Part shown: one piece after another, positions 36,836 through 46,282 of the stretch
Position numbering within the stretch: the first letter of the stretch is position 1
How the letters are laid out: every line of letters starts with the position of its first letter
NCBI GenBank assembly: GCA_937867305.1
Contig: CALMKJ010000005.1
Location: 1-46,282, forward strand
DNA: 46,282 bases
Source: an uncultured Ectothiorhodospiraceae bacterium
GTDB taxonomy: Bacteria; Pseudomonadota; Gammaproteobacteria; JAABTG01
Reading direction: 5' to 3'
Notes under the pieces: generated by a model
The model's database searches: none
What the model was told of the DNA's origin: nothing
What the model saw: the letters and a program-made list of their open reading frames with translations, nothing else
Program-made: the position numbers and the translations under genes

Positions 36836-37645
36836 CTAGGCGCCGCCCGAGGCGTCCGCGCCCGAGCCGGCGGCATCGGCGAGACGGGCGAACTCCTCGA
36901 CCGTGAGCTGCTCGGCACGGGCGGTCGGGTCGACCCCGGCCAGGAGGAAGCCCTCGGGACCGAGGAGCCCCGAGAGGGCGTTGCGCAGGGTCTTGCGCCG
37001 GGCCGAGAAGGCCCTGCGCACGACCTCCGCGAACAGGCGCTCGTCGTGCACGGGGGCGCGAGGCTCCGGCAGAGGGACGAGCCTGACGACCGCCGACTCG
37101 ACGCTGGGAGCCGGGGAGAAGGCCCCCGGCCCCACGTTGAAGAGATGCTCCACCCGGCAGCGGAACTGCACCATCACCCCCAGCCGGCCATAGGCCTCCT
37201 CGCCCGGGTTGGCCGCCAGGCGCTGCACGACCTCCCGCTGGAGCATCGCGTGCACGTCCCGGATGGCCGGGGCGGCCTCGAGCAGGTGGAAGAGCAACGG
37301 GGTGGAGATGTTGTAGGGCAGATTTCCGACGACCCGCAGGGGCTGGCCCCGCTCGCGGGAGAGGCGGGCGAAGTCGAAGCGCAGGGCGTCCCCCGCGTGG
37401 ACCACCAGGGCGCCCGCGCGGGCCTCGGGACTCTCGGCGAGCTCGCGGACCAGGTCCCGGTCGATCTCCACGACGTCCAGCCGTTCACAGCGTCGCAGCA
37501 GGGGCCGCATGAGGGCCCCGCGGCCGGGCCCGATCTCCACCAGCGCCTGTCCGGGCCGAGGGTCCACGGCGGCGAGGATCCGGGCGACCACCGCGGGGTC
37601 GTGCAGGAAGTGCTGGCCGAAGCGCTTGCGCGCTCGCTGAGTCAC
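36836..37645 (-). CDS. rsmA: 16S rRNA dimethyladenosine transferase
   Basis: A 269-residue KsgA-type methyltransferase that dimethylates two adjacent adenosines in helix 45 of 16S rRNA during late 30S assembly. Motifs: KRFGQHFLHD (7-16), SAM-binding VEIGPGRGAL (36-45), catalytic NLPYNIS (108-114), and the C-terminal FSARRKTLRNAL. It usually follows pdxA in surA-pdxA-rsmA-apaG. Here it lies 82 nt after surA with no pdxA between, and apaG is not downstream because aroE converges. Confidence 0.97.
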   Translation of the reverse strand: MTQRARKRFGQHFLHDPAVVARILAAVDPRPGQALVEIGPGRGALMRPLLRRCERLDVVEIDRDLVRELAESPEARAGALVVHAGDALRFDFARLSRERGQPLRVVGNLPYNISTPLLFHLLEAAPAIRDVHAMLQREVVQRLAANPGEEAYGRLGVMVQFRCRVEHLFNVGPGAFSPAPSVESAVVRLVPLPEPRAPVHDERLFAEVVRRAFSARRKTLRNALSGLLGPEGFLLAGVDPTARAEQLTVEEFARLADAAGSGADASGGA

Positions 37646-37727
37646 GGGCTCTCGCCCGTTCCGGGCGCCCGAAGGGGGAAGGCCCCGATGCCGCGCGGCC
37701 GCGCGCCGGGCTGCGGGTCCGGGCGGC

Positions 37728-39050
37728 TCACTCCTCGGGGCGCACGTCGACGTAGGCCTCGTCGCGAAGGCGCCGGATCCAGGCCTGGGTCTCCTCCTCG
37801 ATCTTGCGCTGGCGCACGAACTCGCGCGCGCGGGCGCGGCGGAGCTCGTCGGTGCTGTCGTGCTGGCGGCGGTCCGTCACCTGGGCGATGTGCAGCCCGA
37901 ACTGGGTCCGGAACGGCTCGCTCACCTCCCCGGGCCGCAGGGAGGAGACCACCTGCTCGAACTCGGGCACCACGTCGCCCGGGTTCAGCCACCCGAGGTC
38001 GCCACCGCGGGAGGCGGAGCCGGGGTCCATCGAGTGGGCGCGGGCGAGGTCGGCGAAGTCCTCCCCGCCCTGGATGCGCGTGCGCAGCTGTTGCAGGCGG
38101 GCCCGGGTCGCATCCTCGGGGTGGGTCGCATCGACCCGGACGAGGATGTGACGGACCCGCGGTTGTGCCACCAGGGCACGCTGCGCCCGGCGCACCTCGA
38201 GCAGCTTGACGACCTGGAAACCGCCCGCGTCCCGGACCGGCTCGCTGACCTGGCCCGGCTTCATCCGCACCACCGCGTCGGCGACGGCGGCAGGTAGCTG
38301 ACTCAGGCGGCGCCAACTCGCTTCCCCACCCTGCAGGGCACCTCCGTCGTCCGACCGACCCGCGGCCAACTGGGCGAAGTCGGCACCCTTGCCCAGTTCG
38401 TCGACCAGCCCCTGGGCCCGCTCGCGCGCGGAGGCCACGTCACCGGGGGACGCGCCCTCCCGCACCGGCACCCGGATCTGGGCGACCCGGTACTCGTCGT
38501 CCGCGTTGGCCTGGCTGGCGGCTGTCACCAGGACGTTGTCGATCTCCCGCTCGGTGACCTGGATCCGGCTCTCGACCTGCCGGCGGCGGACCTCCGAGAT
38601 GGTGAGCTCGTCGCGAAGCTGCTCCCGGAAGGCATTGAAGTCGTACCCGTCCTTCTCGAGCGTCTGCTTGAACTGCGCCAACGTCAGCTTGTTCTGCTCG
38701 GCGATCTTGCGCATCGCCCCGTTCAGCCCCTCGTCGTCGAGCCGTATCCCGCTCTTCTCCGCGACCTGCAGCTGCAGACGGTCGACGATCAGGCGCTCGA
38801 GCACCTGGCGGCGCAGGACGTTCGGCGGTGGCAGGGGCGCCGACTGGCGGCGCAGCTGGGCCTCCGCGGTCTTCAGGCGCTGGCTCAGCTCGCTCTGGAG
38901 GACGACGTCGTTGTTGATCACCGCGACCACCCGGTTCAGCGGAGTCCCTCCGGGGGCGGTGGCGACCGGGGCGGTGACCGCGGCGGGGGGCTGGGCGAGC
39001 GCCACCGCGGACGAAAGGGCGAGGAGCAGCAGGGCGGTGGGACGTTTCAT
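37728..39050 (-). CDS. surA: Periplasmic chaperone/peptidyl-prolyl isomerase SurA
   Basis: A 440-residue chaperone escorting outer-membrane beta-barrel proteins, LptD among them, to the Bam complex. A signal peptide (about 1-19, ending AVALA) is followed by the SurA N-domain (LNRVVAVINNDVVLQSELSQ) and two parvulin domains. P1 is at about 185-285 and P2 at about 295-395, the latter with RHILVRVD, GGDLGWLNPGDVVPEFE and FGLHIAQV. A C-terminal helix completes the core. Length fits E. coli (428). It starts 9 nt after the lptD stop, the usual pairing. Confidence 0.97.
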   Translation of the reverse strand: MKRPTALLLLALSSAVALAQPPAAVTAPVATAPGGTPLNRVVAVINNDVVLQSELSQRLKTAEAQLRRQSAPLPPPNVLRRQVLERLIVDRLQLQVAEKSGIRLDDEGLNGAMRKIAEQNKLTLAQFKQTLEKDGYDFNAFREQLRDELTISEVRRRQVESRIQVTEREIDNVLVTAASQANADDEYRVAQIRVPVREGASPGDVASARERAQGLVDELGKGADFAQLAAGRSDDGGALQGGEASWRRLSQLPAAVADAVVRMKPGQVSEPVRDAGGFQVVKLLEVRRAQRALVAQPRVRHILVRVDATHPEDATRARLQQLRTRIQGGEDFADLARAHSMDPGSASRGGDLGWLNPGDVVPEFEQVVSSLRPGEVSEPFRTQFGLHIAQVTDRRQHDSTDELRRARAREFVRQRKIEEETQAWIRRLRDEAYVDVRPEE

Positions 39051-39059
39051 GGGGTGTCC

Positions 39060-41300
39060 TCAGAAATAATCTTCGTAGCCGGGGATGTGCTCCCGGAGCA
39101 GGCTGGTCGTGCCCTCCCCGAAACCGCCCAGACCCTTCAGGACGAGCTGCAGGAACAGGCCGTTGGAGTAGGTGTCGTCGTCGGTCAGGAAGCGGCGGGC
39201 AACCGCGCGCATGCCCCAGCAACAGCTCTCGTACTCGAAGCCCGCGAAGGTGTCGATGGTCTGCGTGGTGGGGAGCTCGTAATTCCAGCGGCCCACGACG
39301 CTCCACTGCGGGTTGAGCTGCCAGCGCAGCGACACGTCCGTCTGGTCCACCTGTTCCCTGAGGTACTGGTAGCCCACGTTGAACACCTGCCCCGGCGCGG
39401 GGCGGTAGCGGGCCACCACCGAGGAGCGGTCGGTGCGCTCGTCCCGGGGGTTCCACAGCAGAGTGCCGCGCACCTGCCAACTGGCCCCGAGGAACGTGGC
39501 GAGCTCGCCCACGTAGTCGGAGCGGTGGCCGTCCTCGGTCTCGACATAGGGCAGCTGCACCTTGCGGTCGCGGAAGTACTGCACCTGGCCGACGCTCACC
39601 CGCGCGAGCTCCGCGCCCGAGTCCTCGTCGGCCAGCCGGCTGGTGAGCGCCAGGGCGATCTGGTTGGCGTCCCCCACGCGGTCGGCGCCGCTGAAGCGGT
39701 TCTCCCGGAAGAGCTGGTAGAAGCTGAACGTGTAGTTGGCCGTGTCGAAGATGGGGAGGTCGTCCTGGTCCCGGTAGGGGACGTAGAGGTAGTAGACGCG
39801 CGGCTCCAGGGTCTGCACCAGCGCGCGCCCCCCGAAGGAGGTCTCGCGGTCGAAGAACGCCCCGGCGTCGACGCTCACCGTGGGCACGAAACGGTCCGGG
39901 GTGTCGGAGCTCCCCGCGGGCCGGGGGTCCGCGGCCGTGCCGGGGGCGTCGTCGCTCAGCTGGTAGCTCGTGTAGCGGGCCCCCACCTTCGGCACCAGGA
40001 ACGTGGAGAGGGTGCGCAGGGGGTAGCTCAGCGTGGGGTAGAGGTCGGCCCGGTTTCCCTCCACGCGGTCCGGCTGGGCGAAGCGAACGAGCTCGGTCTG
40101 CATGCCGGCGGCGAGGCCCTCGAAGCGCTCCGGGGTCCCCACGTTCAGGAGCAGCTGGGGCAGCCGGGCGTAGGGCCGGCCCGCGCGCGCGAGGTCCGGG
40201 TCCACGGTGGTGTAGTGCTGGAGACGCCCGAGGGCGCTCCACCCGCTCCCGGACGTCCCGACGTCCACGCGCTGCTCGAGGAACTGATCCGCGGTCTCCT
40301 TGAGACTGGTGCCGAGGTCCTCCACGTAGCGGTCGTCGGACACGACGGCGGCGTCCACCGTGGTCCACCAGGAGCCCGCGAAGGTCTGCCGGTGCTGAAG
40401 CTGGCCCGTGCCCCGGGTGCCTCCGTCCTTCTGGTCGTGGGGGATCACCTCGAACTGGAGGTTGCCCTTGCCGGTCGGCATGAGATAACGGTATTCGCCC
40501 CCGAGCAGCGGTCCGCGCTTCGTCAGCTCACCGACGCGCAGCGTGGCGTCGCGCTCCGGGGCGATGTTCCAGTAGTAGGGCACTACGAGCTCGAAGCCGC
40601 GCTTGTCGGAACTGCCCACCAGCGGCGGCAGGAGCCCGCTCTTGCGCCGGCCGCTCAGGGGAAAGTCGAGGTAGGGCGTGTAGAGGACCGGCAGGCCCTT
40701 GAAGCGGAGCGTCGCGTCGCGCGCGACGCCCAGGTCCTCGGGGCGGTCCAGCGTGATCTCGCGGGCCCGGATCACCCAGTCTTCCGAGCCCGGGTCGCAG
40801 GTCGTGTAGCTGCCCGCGTCGATGACCGTGAGACCGGAGCCGGTCATGGAGGCGGACCGCGCGTCGCCGTGACCCACGGTGGTGAGGAACCGATAGTGCA
40901 CGTCCTCGAGCCAGGCGTCCTCCGAGGTCAGGTCCAGCTGGCCCTGGGCGGCCTGGGCGTACATCTCGCCGCTCCAGAAGCGCACGCCGTCCAGGGCCTC
41001 GACCCGGTCGGCCTCCCGGTAATAGGTCACCGTGTCTGCGGCCACGGTCTGGTCACCGCGCTTGAGGACCACCCGCCCGAGGATGTCGGAGGGGCCGGTC
41101 CGGCGGAGCTCGGCCTGGTCGGCAACGATGCCCGTCGCCGACTCGGGGGCGGGGGGGGCGGCCGGGACGGGGACCCCGGCCTTCGGGGGGCGGCAGAGCG
41201 ACCCCTGCCCGGGCGGCGCGGCCAGCGCGCCGCCGGCCACCAGCAGCGCGGCCGCGGCCGTCACCCGGAGGGCGTTCGCGAAGCGGCGCGGCCGGGTCAA
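39060..41300 (-). CDS. lptD: LPS-assembly protein LptD
   Basis: A 746-residue outer-membrane beta-barrel that inserts lipopolysaccharide with LptE. A signal peptide (about 1-27) is followed by an OstA/LptA-like beta-jellyroll (about 50-165) and the barrel. All four cysteines of the disulfide switch are kept: Cys36, Cys168 (SYTTCDPG), Cys693 and Cys694 (ESCCWG). DFPLSGRRKSGLLPP is a strong LptD signature, and the protein ends in Phe as barrels do. I set a TTG start at 41300 because it yields a proper signal peptide and overlaps the hemH stop (TTGA). A GTG at 41264 would cut into the n-region. Confidence 0.96.
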   Translation of the reverse strand: MTRPRRFANALRVTAAAALLVAGGALAAPPGQGSLCRPPKAGVPVPAAPPAPESATGIVADQAELRRTGPSDILGRVVLKRGDQTVAADTVTYYREADRVEALDGVRFWSGEMYAQAAQGQLDLTSEDAWLEDVHYRFLTTVGHGDARSASMTGSGLTVIDAGSYTTCDPGSEDWVIRAREITLDRPEDLGVARDATLRFKGLPVLYTPYLDFPLSGRRKSGLLPPLVGSSDKRGFELVVPYYWNIAPERDATLRVGELTKRGPLLGGEYRYLMPTGKGNLQFEVIPHDQKDGGTRGTGQLQHRQTFAGSWWTTVDAAVVSDDRYVEDLGTSLKETADQFLEQRVDVGTSGSGWSALGRLQHYTTVDPDLARAGRPYARLPQLLLNVGTPERFEGLAAGMQTELVRFAQPDRVEGNRADLYPTLSYPLRTLSTFLVPKVGARYTSYQLSDDAPGTAADPRPAGSSDTPDRFVPTVSVDAGAFFDRETSFGGRALVQTLEPRVYYLYVPYRDQDDLPIFDTANYTFSFYQLFRENRFSGADRVGDANQIALALTSRLADEDSGAELARVSVGQVQYFRDRKVQLPYVETEDGHRSDYVGELATFLGASWQVRGTLLWNPRDERTDRSSVVARYRPAPGQVFNVGYQYLREQVDQTDVSLRWQLNPQWSVVGRWNYELPTTQTIDTFAGFEYESCCWGMRAVARRFLTDDDTYSNGLFLQLVLKGLGGFGEGTTSLLREHIPGYEDYF

Positions 41301-42406
41301 CGCGTGGCACCCATCGCCAGCGCCCGCGCCCGGCTGGCGGCCAGTTCCGCTGCGACGTCCGCGGGGTTCCGGTTCGCGTCGGCCTCCGGCCAGCCCTGGG
41401 CCTGGCGGGTCACGAGGTCCGCGAGCGCGGCGATGTGGTCGGGCCGGTCGTTCAGGGCCGGCACGTAGTGGAAGGACCCTCCCCCGGCCTCGAGGAAGAA
41501 GCCGCGATTCTGCTGGCCGATCTCCTCGAGGGTCTCCAGGCAGTCGGCCGAGAACCCCGGGCAGGCGACGTGCACCCGCTGGACGCCCTCGGCGCCCCAT
41601 TGCTTCAAGAGCTCGTCGGTGTAGGGCCGCAGCCACTCCTCGCGCCCGACCCGGGACTGGAAGGAGAGGGCCCAGCGCTCCCGCGGGAGCCCCAGTGCCT
41701 CGGTGACGAGGCGCGCGGTCTTCTGGCACGCGCAGTGGTAGGGGTCCCCGGCCTCCAGGTAGCGGCGGGGAAGGCCGTGGAACGAGAAGAGCAGCCGGTC
41801 GGGCTCCCCCTGGCTCGCCCATGCCTCGCGCACGCTCGCCACCAGCGCGCGGACATAGCCCGGGTCGTCGTGGTACTGGGTGAGGAATCGCAGCTCCGGG
41901 ACCCAGCGCCACGTCGCCAGAGTTCCCGCCACTGCGTCGAAGGTCGATGCGGTGGTCGTGGCCGAGTACTGGGGGTAGAGGGGGAGCACCAGGAGGCGGC
42001 GGACACCCGCCGCGCGCAGCTCCTCCAGCGCGCCGGCAATGGACGGCGCCCCGTAGCGCATCCCCAGGACCACCCTCACCGGGCCCGGCAGCCGGGAGGA
42101 AAGGGCCGCCTGGAGCGCGGCGGTCTGGCGCCGGGAGATGGCGAGGAGCGGCGACCCCTCCTCGGTCCAGACCTTCCGGTAGGCCTCCGCGGCATGGCGT
42201 GGACGCACCCGCAGGATGATCCCGTGCAGGATGGGCAGCCACTTCCAGCGCGGGAGCTCCACGACCCTGGGGTCCGCGAGGAACTCCGCGAGGTAGCGAC
42301 GCACGGCCGGAGCCGTCGGCGCGTCGGGGGTGCCGAGATTGGCGACGAGCACCCCGAGGGGAGACGGCGCTCCGTGGGTGAAACCGGGGTCTCCGCGGTA
42401 TGCCAT
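41297..42406 (-). CDS. hemH: Ferrochelatase
   Basis: A 369-residue ferrochelatase inserting iron into protoporphyrin IX, the last step of heme synthesis. Active-site His210 is in FSFHGLP and the conserved Glu291 in FSADCLETLEEI. The substrate region LVANLGTPDAPT near the N-terminus and LPLYPQYSATTTAS are canonical. The C-terminus is extended by about 25 residues compared with minimal forms. The ATG at 42406 lacks a clear ribosome binding site. A TATACT box (42442-42447, minus strand) lies about 36 nt upstream. It overlaps lptD by 4 nt, an unusual partner. Confidence 0.96.
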   Translation of the reverse strand: MAYRGDPGFTHGAPSPLGVLVANLGTPDAPTAPAVRRYLAEFLADPRVVELPRWKWLPILHGIILRVRPRHAAEAYRKVWTEEGSPLLAISRRQTAALQAALSSRLPGPVRVVLGMRYGAPSIAGALEELRAAGVRRLLVLPLYPQYSATTTASTFDAVAGTLATWRWVPELRFLTQYHDDPGYVRALVASVREAWASQGEPDRLLFSFHGLPRRYLEAGDPYHCACQKTARLVTEALGLPRERWALSFQSRVGREEWLRPYTDELLKQWGAEGVQRVHVACPGFSADCLETLEEIGQQNRGFFLEAGGGSFHYVPALNDRPDHIAALADLVTRQAQGWPEADANRNPADVAAELAASRARALAMGATR

Positions 42407-42480
42407 AATGGGCTGACACTGCGCCGGGGGGCGAGGCGCGCAGTATACCCTGCCGGACTGATCTCACGACCGGAGCGGCC

Positions 42481-42510
42481 ATGCCCAACGCAGTCGAGTG
42501 CGGCCTGTGA
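42481..42510 (+). CDS. Possible 9-codon leader ORF, MPNAVECGL
   Basis: An ATG with GGAG 5 nt upstream opens a 9-codon frame whose TGA overlaps the GTG start of the lipocalin-like gene (GTGA). It could couple or tune translation of that gene. It is very short and may be chance; the ribosome binding site is the only one in the leader. Confidence 0.3.
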   Translation: MPNAVECGL

Positions 42511-43685
42511 TCCGCGCCCGTCGTGCGCTCCTCCTCGGCCTCGCGGGCGGCCTGGCCGGCCTCGCGACGCTCTACGGCCGGGCTCCGCGAAGCGCCTCCG
42601 CACCGCCGCCCTCCCCCGAGTCCCTCCATGTGCGCGACGTGCTCTCCGGCGAGGCCGCGGGATTCGCCCGTGCCGAGGGTCCGCGGGCGTTCCGCTTTCC
42701 CGCCGACCACGGACCGCACCCGGAGTACCGCAGCGAGTGGTGGTACTTCACCGGCAACCTGCGCGGACCGGACGGCCGGCCCTTCGGGTTTCAGCTCACG
42801 CTGTTCCGCTTCGCACTCGTGGCGGACCCGCCGGCGCGTGCCTCGGCCTGGTCGGCGCGCCAGGTCTACATGGGCCACCTGGCGGTGACGGACCCGGCAG
42901 CGGGGCGATTCCGGGCCTTCGAGCGGTTCTCCCGGGAGGCGCTCGGGATGGCCGGCGCACGCGGGGACCCACCCCGGGTCTGGCTCGAGGACTGGGTGTT
43001 CGAGGGGCGCGGTGACAGCGGATTCGCCATCTCCGCCTTCGCAGGGGACGTGGGGGTGGACCTCTCGCTGCGCTCGGCGAAGCCGCCGGTCCTCCAGGGC
43101 GAAGCCGGCCTCAGCCAGAAGAGCGGCGAGGCCGGCAATGCCTCCTACTACTACTCCTGCACCCGGATGGAGGCTCAGGGATCGCTCCGGGCGGGCGGAC
43201 CGCCGGTGCCCGTGACGGGGCTCGTCTGGATGGACCGGGAGTGGGGAACCAGCGCCCTCGGACCGGGTCAGGTCGGGTGGGACTGGCTCGCGCTCCAGCT
43301 CGACGACGGTCACGACCTGATGGTCTACCGGCTGCGCCGCGCGGACGGCACCCTCGACCCCCACAGCAGCGGCACCCTGGTGGCCCCCGACGGGGCGGCG
43401 CGCACGCTGTCGGCCGGCGAGGTCGCCTTCGACGTGCTCGGCGAATGGCGCAGTCCCCGGGACGGGACCCGGTACCCCGCGCGCTGGCGCCTGCGGGTGC
43501 CCTCGGAGGGCCTGGAGCTGGAGGTCCGGCCCCTGCTCGCCGACCAGGAGCTGCACCTCTCGGTGCGGTACTGGGAGGGGGCGGTCGAGGTGACGGGCAG
43601 CCGCGCGGGCCATCCGGTGCAGGGGCGCGGGTACGTGGAGCTGACGGGCTACGGTGGGAGCGGACGCGTCGACGCGGGCGGGTGA
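42507..43685 (+). CDS. CrtC/AttH-like lipocalin-fold protein
   Basis: A 392-residue exported protein. A Tat- or Sec-like N-terminus (RARRALLLGLAGGLAGLA) ends near residue 30. The rest matches the carotenoid 1,2-hydratase/AttH family: FPADHGPHPEYRSEWWYFTG, FGFQLTLFRFAL, RQVYMGHLAVTD, LVWMDREWGTSAL and WDWLALQLDDGHDLMVYRLR. Relatives are usually encoded with a LolD/FtsX-type ABC transporter; none is here, nor any carotenoid genes, so a hydratase role is doubtful. GTG 42507 overlaps a tiny leader frame; GTG 42498 is an alternative start. Function unknown, location periplasm or envelope. Confidence 0.85.
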   Translation: MIRARRALLLGLAGGLAGLATLYGRAPRSASAPPPSPESLHVRDVLSGEAAGFARAEGPRAFRFPADHGPHPEYRSEWWYFTGNLRGPDGRPFGFQLTLFRFALVADPPARASAWSARQVYMGHLAVTDPAAGRFRAFERFSREALGMAGARGDPPRVWLEDWVFEGRGDSGFAISAFAGDVGVDLSLRSAKPPVLQGEAGLSQKSGEAGNASYYYSCTRMEAQGSLRAGGPPVPVTGLVWMDREWGTSALGPGQVGWDWLALQLDDGHDLMVYRLRRADGTLDPHSSGTLVAPDGAARTLSAGEVAFDVLGEWRSPRDGTRYPARWRLRVPSEGLELEVRPLLADQELHLSVRYWEGAVEVTGSRAGHPVQGRGYVELTGYGGSGRVDAGG

Positions 43686-43740
43686 CCGGGCGCGCACGGG
43701 CACGCGCTATTCCGTCCACGGGGTCACTCTGGTAACCTGA

Positions 43741-45467
<1,727 letters not shown>

Positions 45468-45468
<1 letters not shown>

Positions 45469-46282
45469 TGCGGCTCTGCGGCTTCGAGGCCGGTCTCGAT
45501 CGCCCGCTGTTCCTGATCGCCGGCCCCTGCGTCATCGAGTCCGAGTCCCTCGCCCTGGAGTCGGCCGCGCGCCTGAAGGAGATCACCGGCCGGCTCGGCG
45601 TGCCGTTCATCTACAAGTCCTCCTTCGACAAGGCCAACCGCTCCTCGGGCGCGAGCTACCGGGGGCCGGGCCGGGAGGAGGGGCTGCGCGTGCTCGAGCG
45701 GGTGCGCCGCGAGGTCGGGGTGCCGGTCCTCACGGACGTGCACGAGGACACCCCGCTCGACGAGGTGGCGGCCGTCGCCGACGTCCTGCAGACCCCGGCC
45801 TTCCTCTGCCGCCAGACGAACTTCATCCAGGCGGTGGCGCGCCAGGGTCTCCCCGTCAACATCAAGAAGGGGCAGTTCCTGGCCCCCTGGGACATGGCGC
45901 AGGTGGTGGAGAAGGCCCGCGCCACCGGCAACGAGCGGATCCTGGTTTGCGAGCGCGGCGTGTCCTTCGGCTACAACAACCTGGTCTCCGACATGCGCTC
46001 GCTCGCGGTGATGCGGGCGACCGGCTGCCCGGTGGTGTACGACGCGACGCACTCGGTGCAGCTGCCCGGCGGGCAGGGCACCCGCTCCGGTGGCCAGCGG
46101 GAGTTCGTGCCCGTGCTGGCGCGGGCCGCGGTGGCCGCAGGCGTGGCCGGCCTCTTCATGGAGACGCACCCCGACCCCGATCGCGCGCTCTCCGACGGCC
46201 CGAACCTCTGGCCGCTGGACCGCGTGGAGGAACTGCTGGAGACGCTGCGGGCGATCGACGAGGTGGTCAAGTCGCGGCCGTT
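45468..46282 (+). CDS. kdsA: 3-Deoxy-8-phosphooctulonate synthase, 3' partial
   Basis: KDO-8-phosphate synthase, condensing arabinose 5-phosphate with PEP for the lipopolysaccharide inner core. The frame stays open to the end of the window after 271 codons; full-length KdsA has about 280-284, so roughly ten residues and the stop are missing. Signatures: [65 protein letters not shown] and [11 protein letters not shown]. The ATG overlaps the pyrG stop by one base, so it is translated by coupling. Confidence 0.97.

Noticed and set aside
39054-41468. An 804-codon plus-strand frame opposite lptD
   Set aside because: The minus strand encodes an LptD with all four conserved cysteines; the antisense frame has no recognisable domain.

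Overview
The window is a very GC-rich (about 70% by eye), densely coded stretch of a Gram-negative chromosome. LptD, SurA, lipoprotein signals, UbiA/UbiC, SpoT with RpoZ, an E. coli-length RF2 with a programmed frameshift, and the yicC-gmk-rpoZ-spoT-ridA-recG and pyrG-kdsA gene orders all point to a gammaproteobacterium. An Ectothiorhodospiraceae/Chromatiales-like lineage is my best guess, but I cannot fix the genus. No tRNA, rRNA, CRISPR array, prophage or complete transposon is visible. Almost everything is housekeeping; the novelty lies in repeats, gene remnants, broken operons and odd overlaps. I found no clearly new multi-gene system.

Layout. 1-2259 (+): two coiled-coil lipoproteins (the first cut by the window edge) and a secreted S41-type protease. 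2261-2401: a REP/REPIN-like palindrome with two extra half-sites, just before leuC (2449-3858, +), which has no leuD or leuB beside it. A nitrilase-family amidase (-) converges on leuC over a strong hairpin. 4768-10713 (+): a remnant of the alaC 3' end, then hom, recJ, prfB and lysS; thrC is missing. 10844-11944 (+): a small membrane protein and a glutamine cyclotransferase whose signal sequence is built from a decayed hexanucleotide repeat. 11979-17193 (-): argG, a PAS sensor with no output domain whose tail is encoded by a dispersed repeat, then an EamA transporter translationally coupled to an upstream M20 peptidase. 17455-18545 (+): a membrane protein and a DUF4124 protein. A PknB-like Ser/Thr kinase (-) is divergent from a PreP-like M16C protease (+, 20261-23176).

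23271-31466 (-) is a long collinear run yicC-gmk-rpoZ-spoT-ridA-recG-ubiC-ubiA, joining nucleotide metabolism, the stringent response, DNA repair and ubiquinone synthesis. Divergent from it, rph-rdgB-hemW (+) run with overlapping stops and starts. hemW overlaps the 3' end of a convergent DUF4126 gene by 204 nt. A CNB-CNB-rhodanese protein is coupled to aroE (+). 36836-42406 (-) is hemH-lptD-surA-rsmA, an envelope and ribosome-maturation run without the usual pdxA. A CrtC/AttH-like lipocalin protein (+) follows, then pyrG and kdsA (+), the latter cut by the window end.

Stop/start overlaps of 1-4 nt (ATGA, GTGA, TTGA, TGATG) are frequent and suggest widespread translational coupling. Many long open frames on the opposite strand of these genes are GC-driven shadows and are left out.
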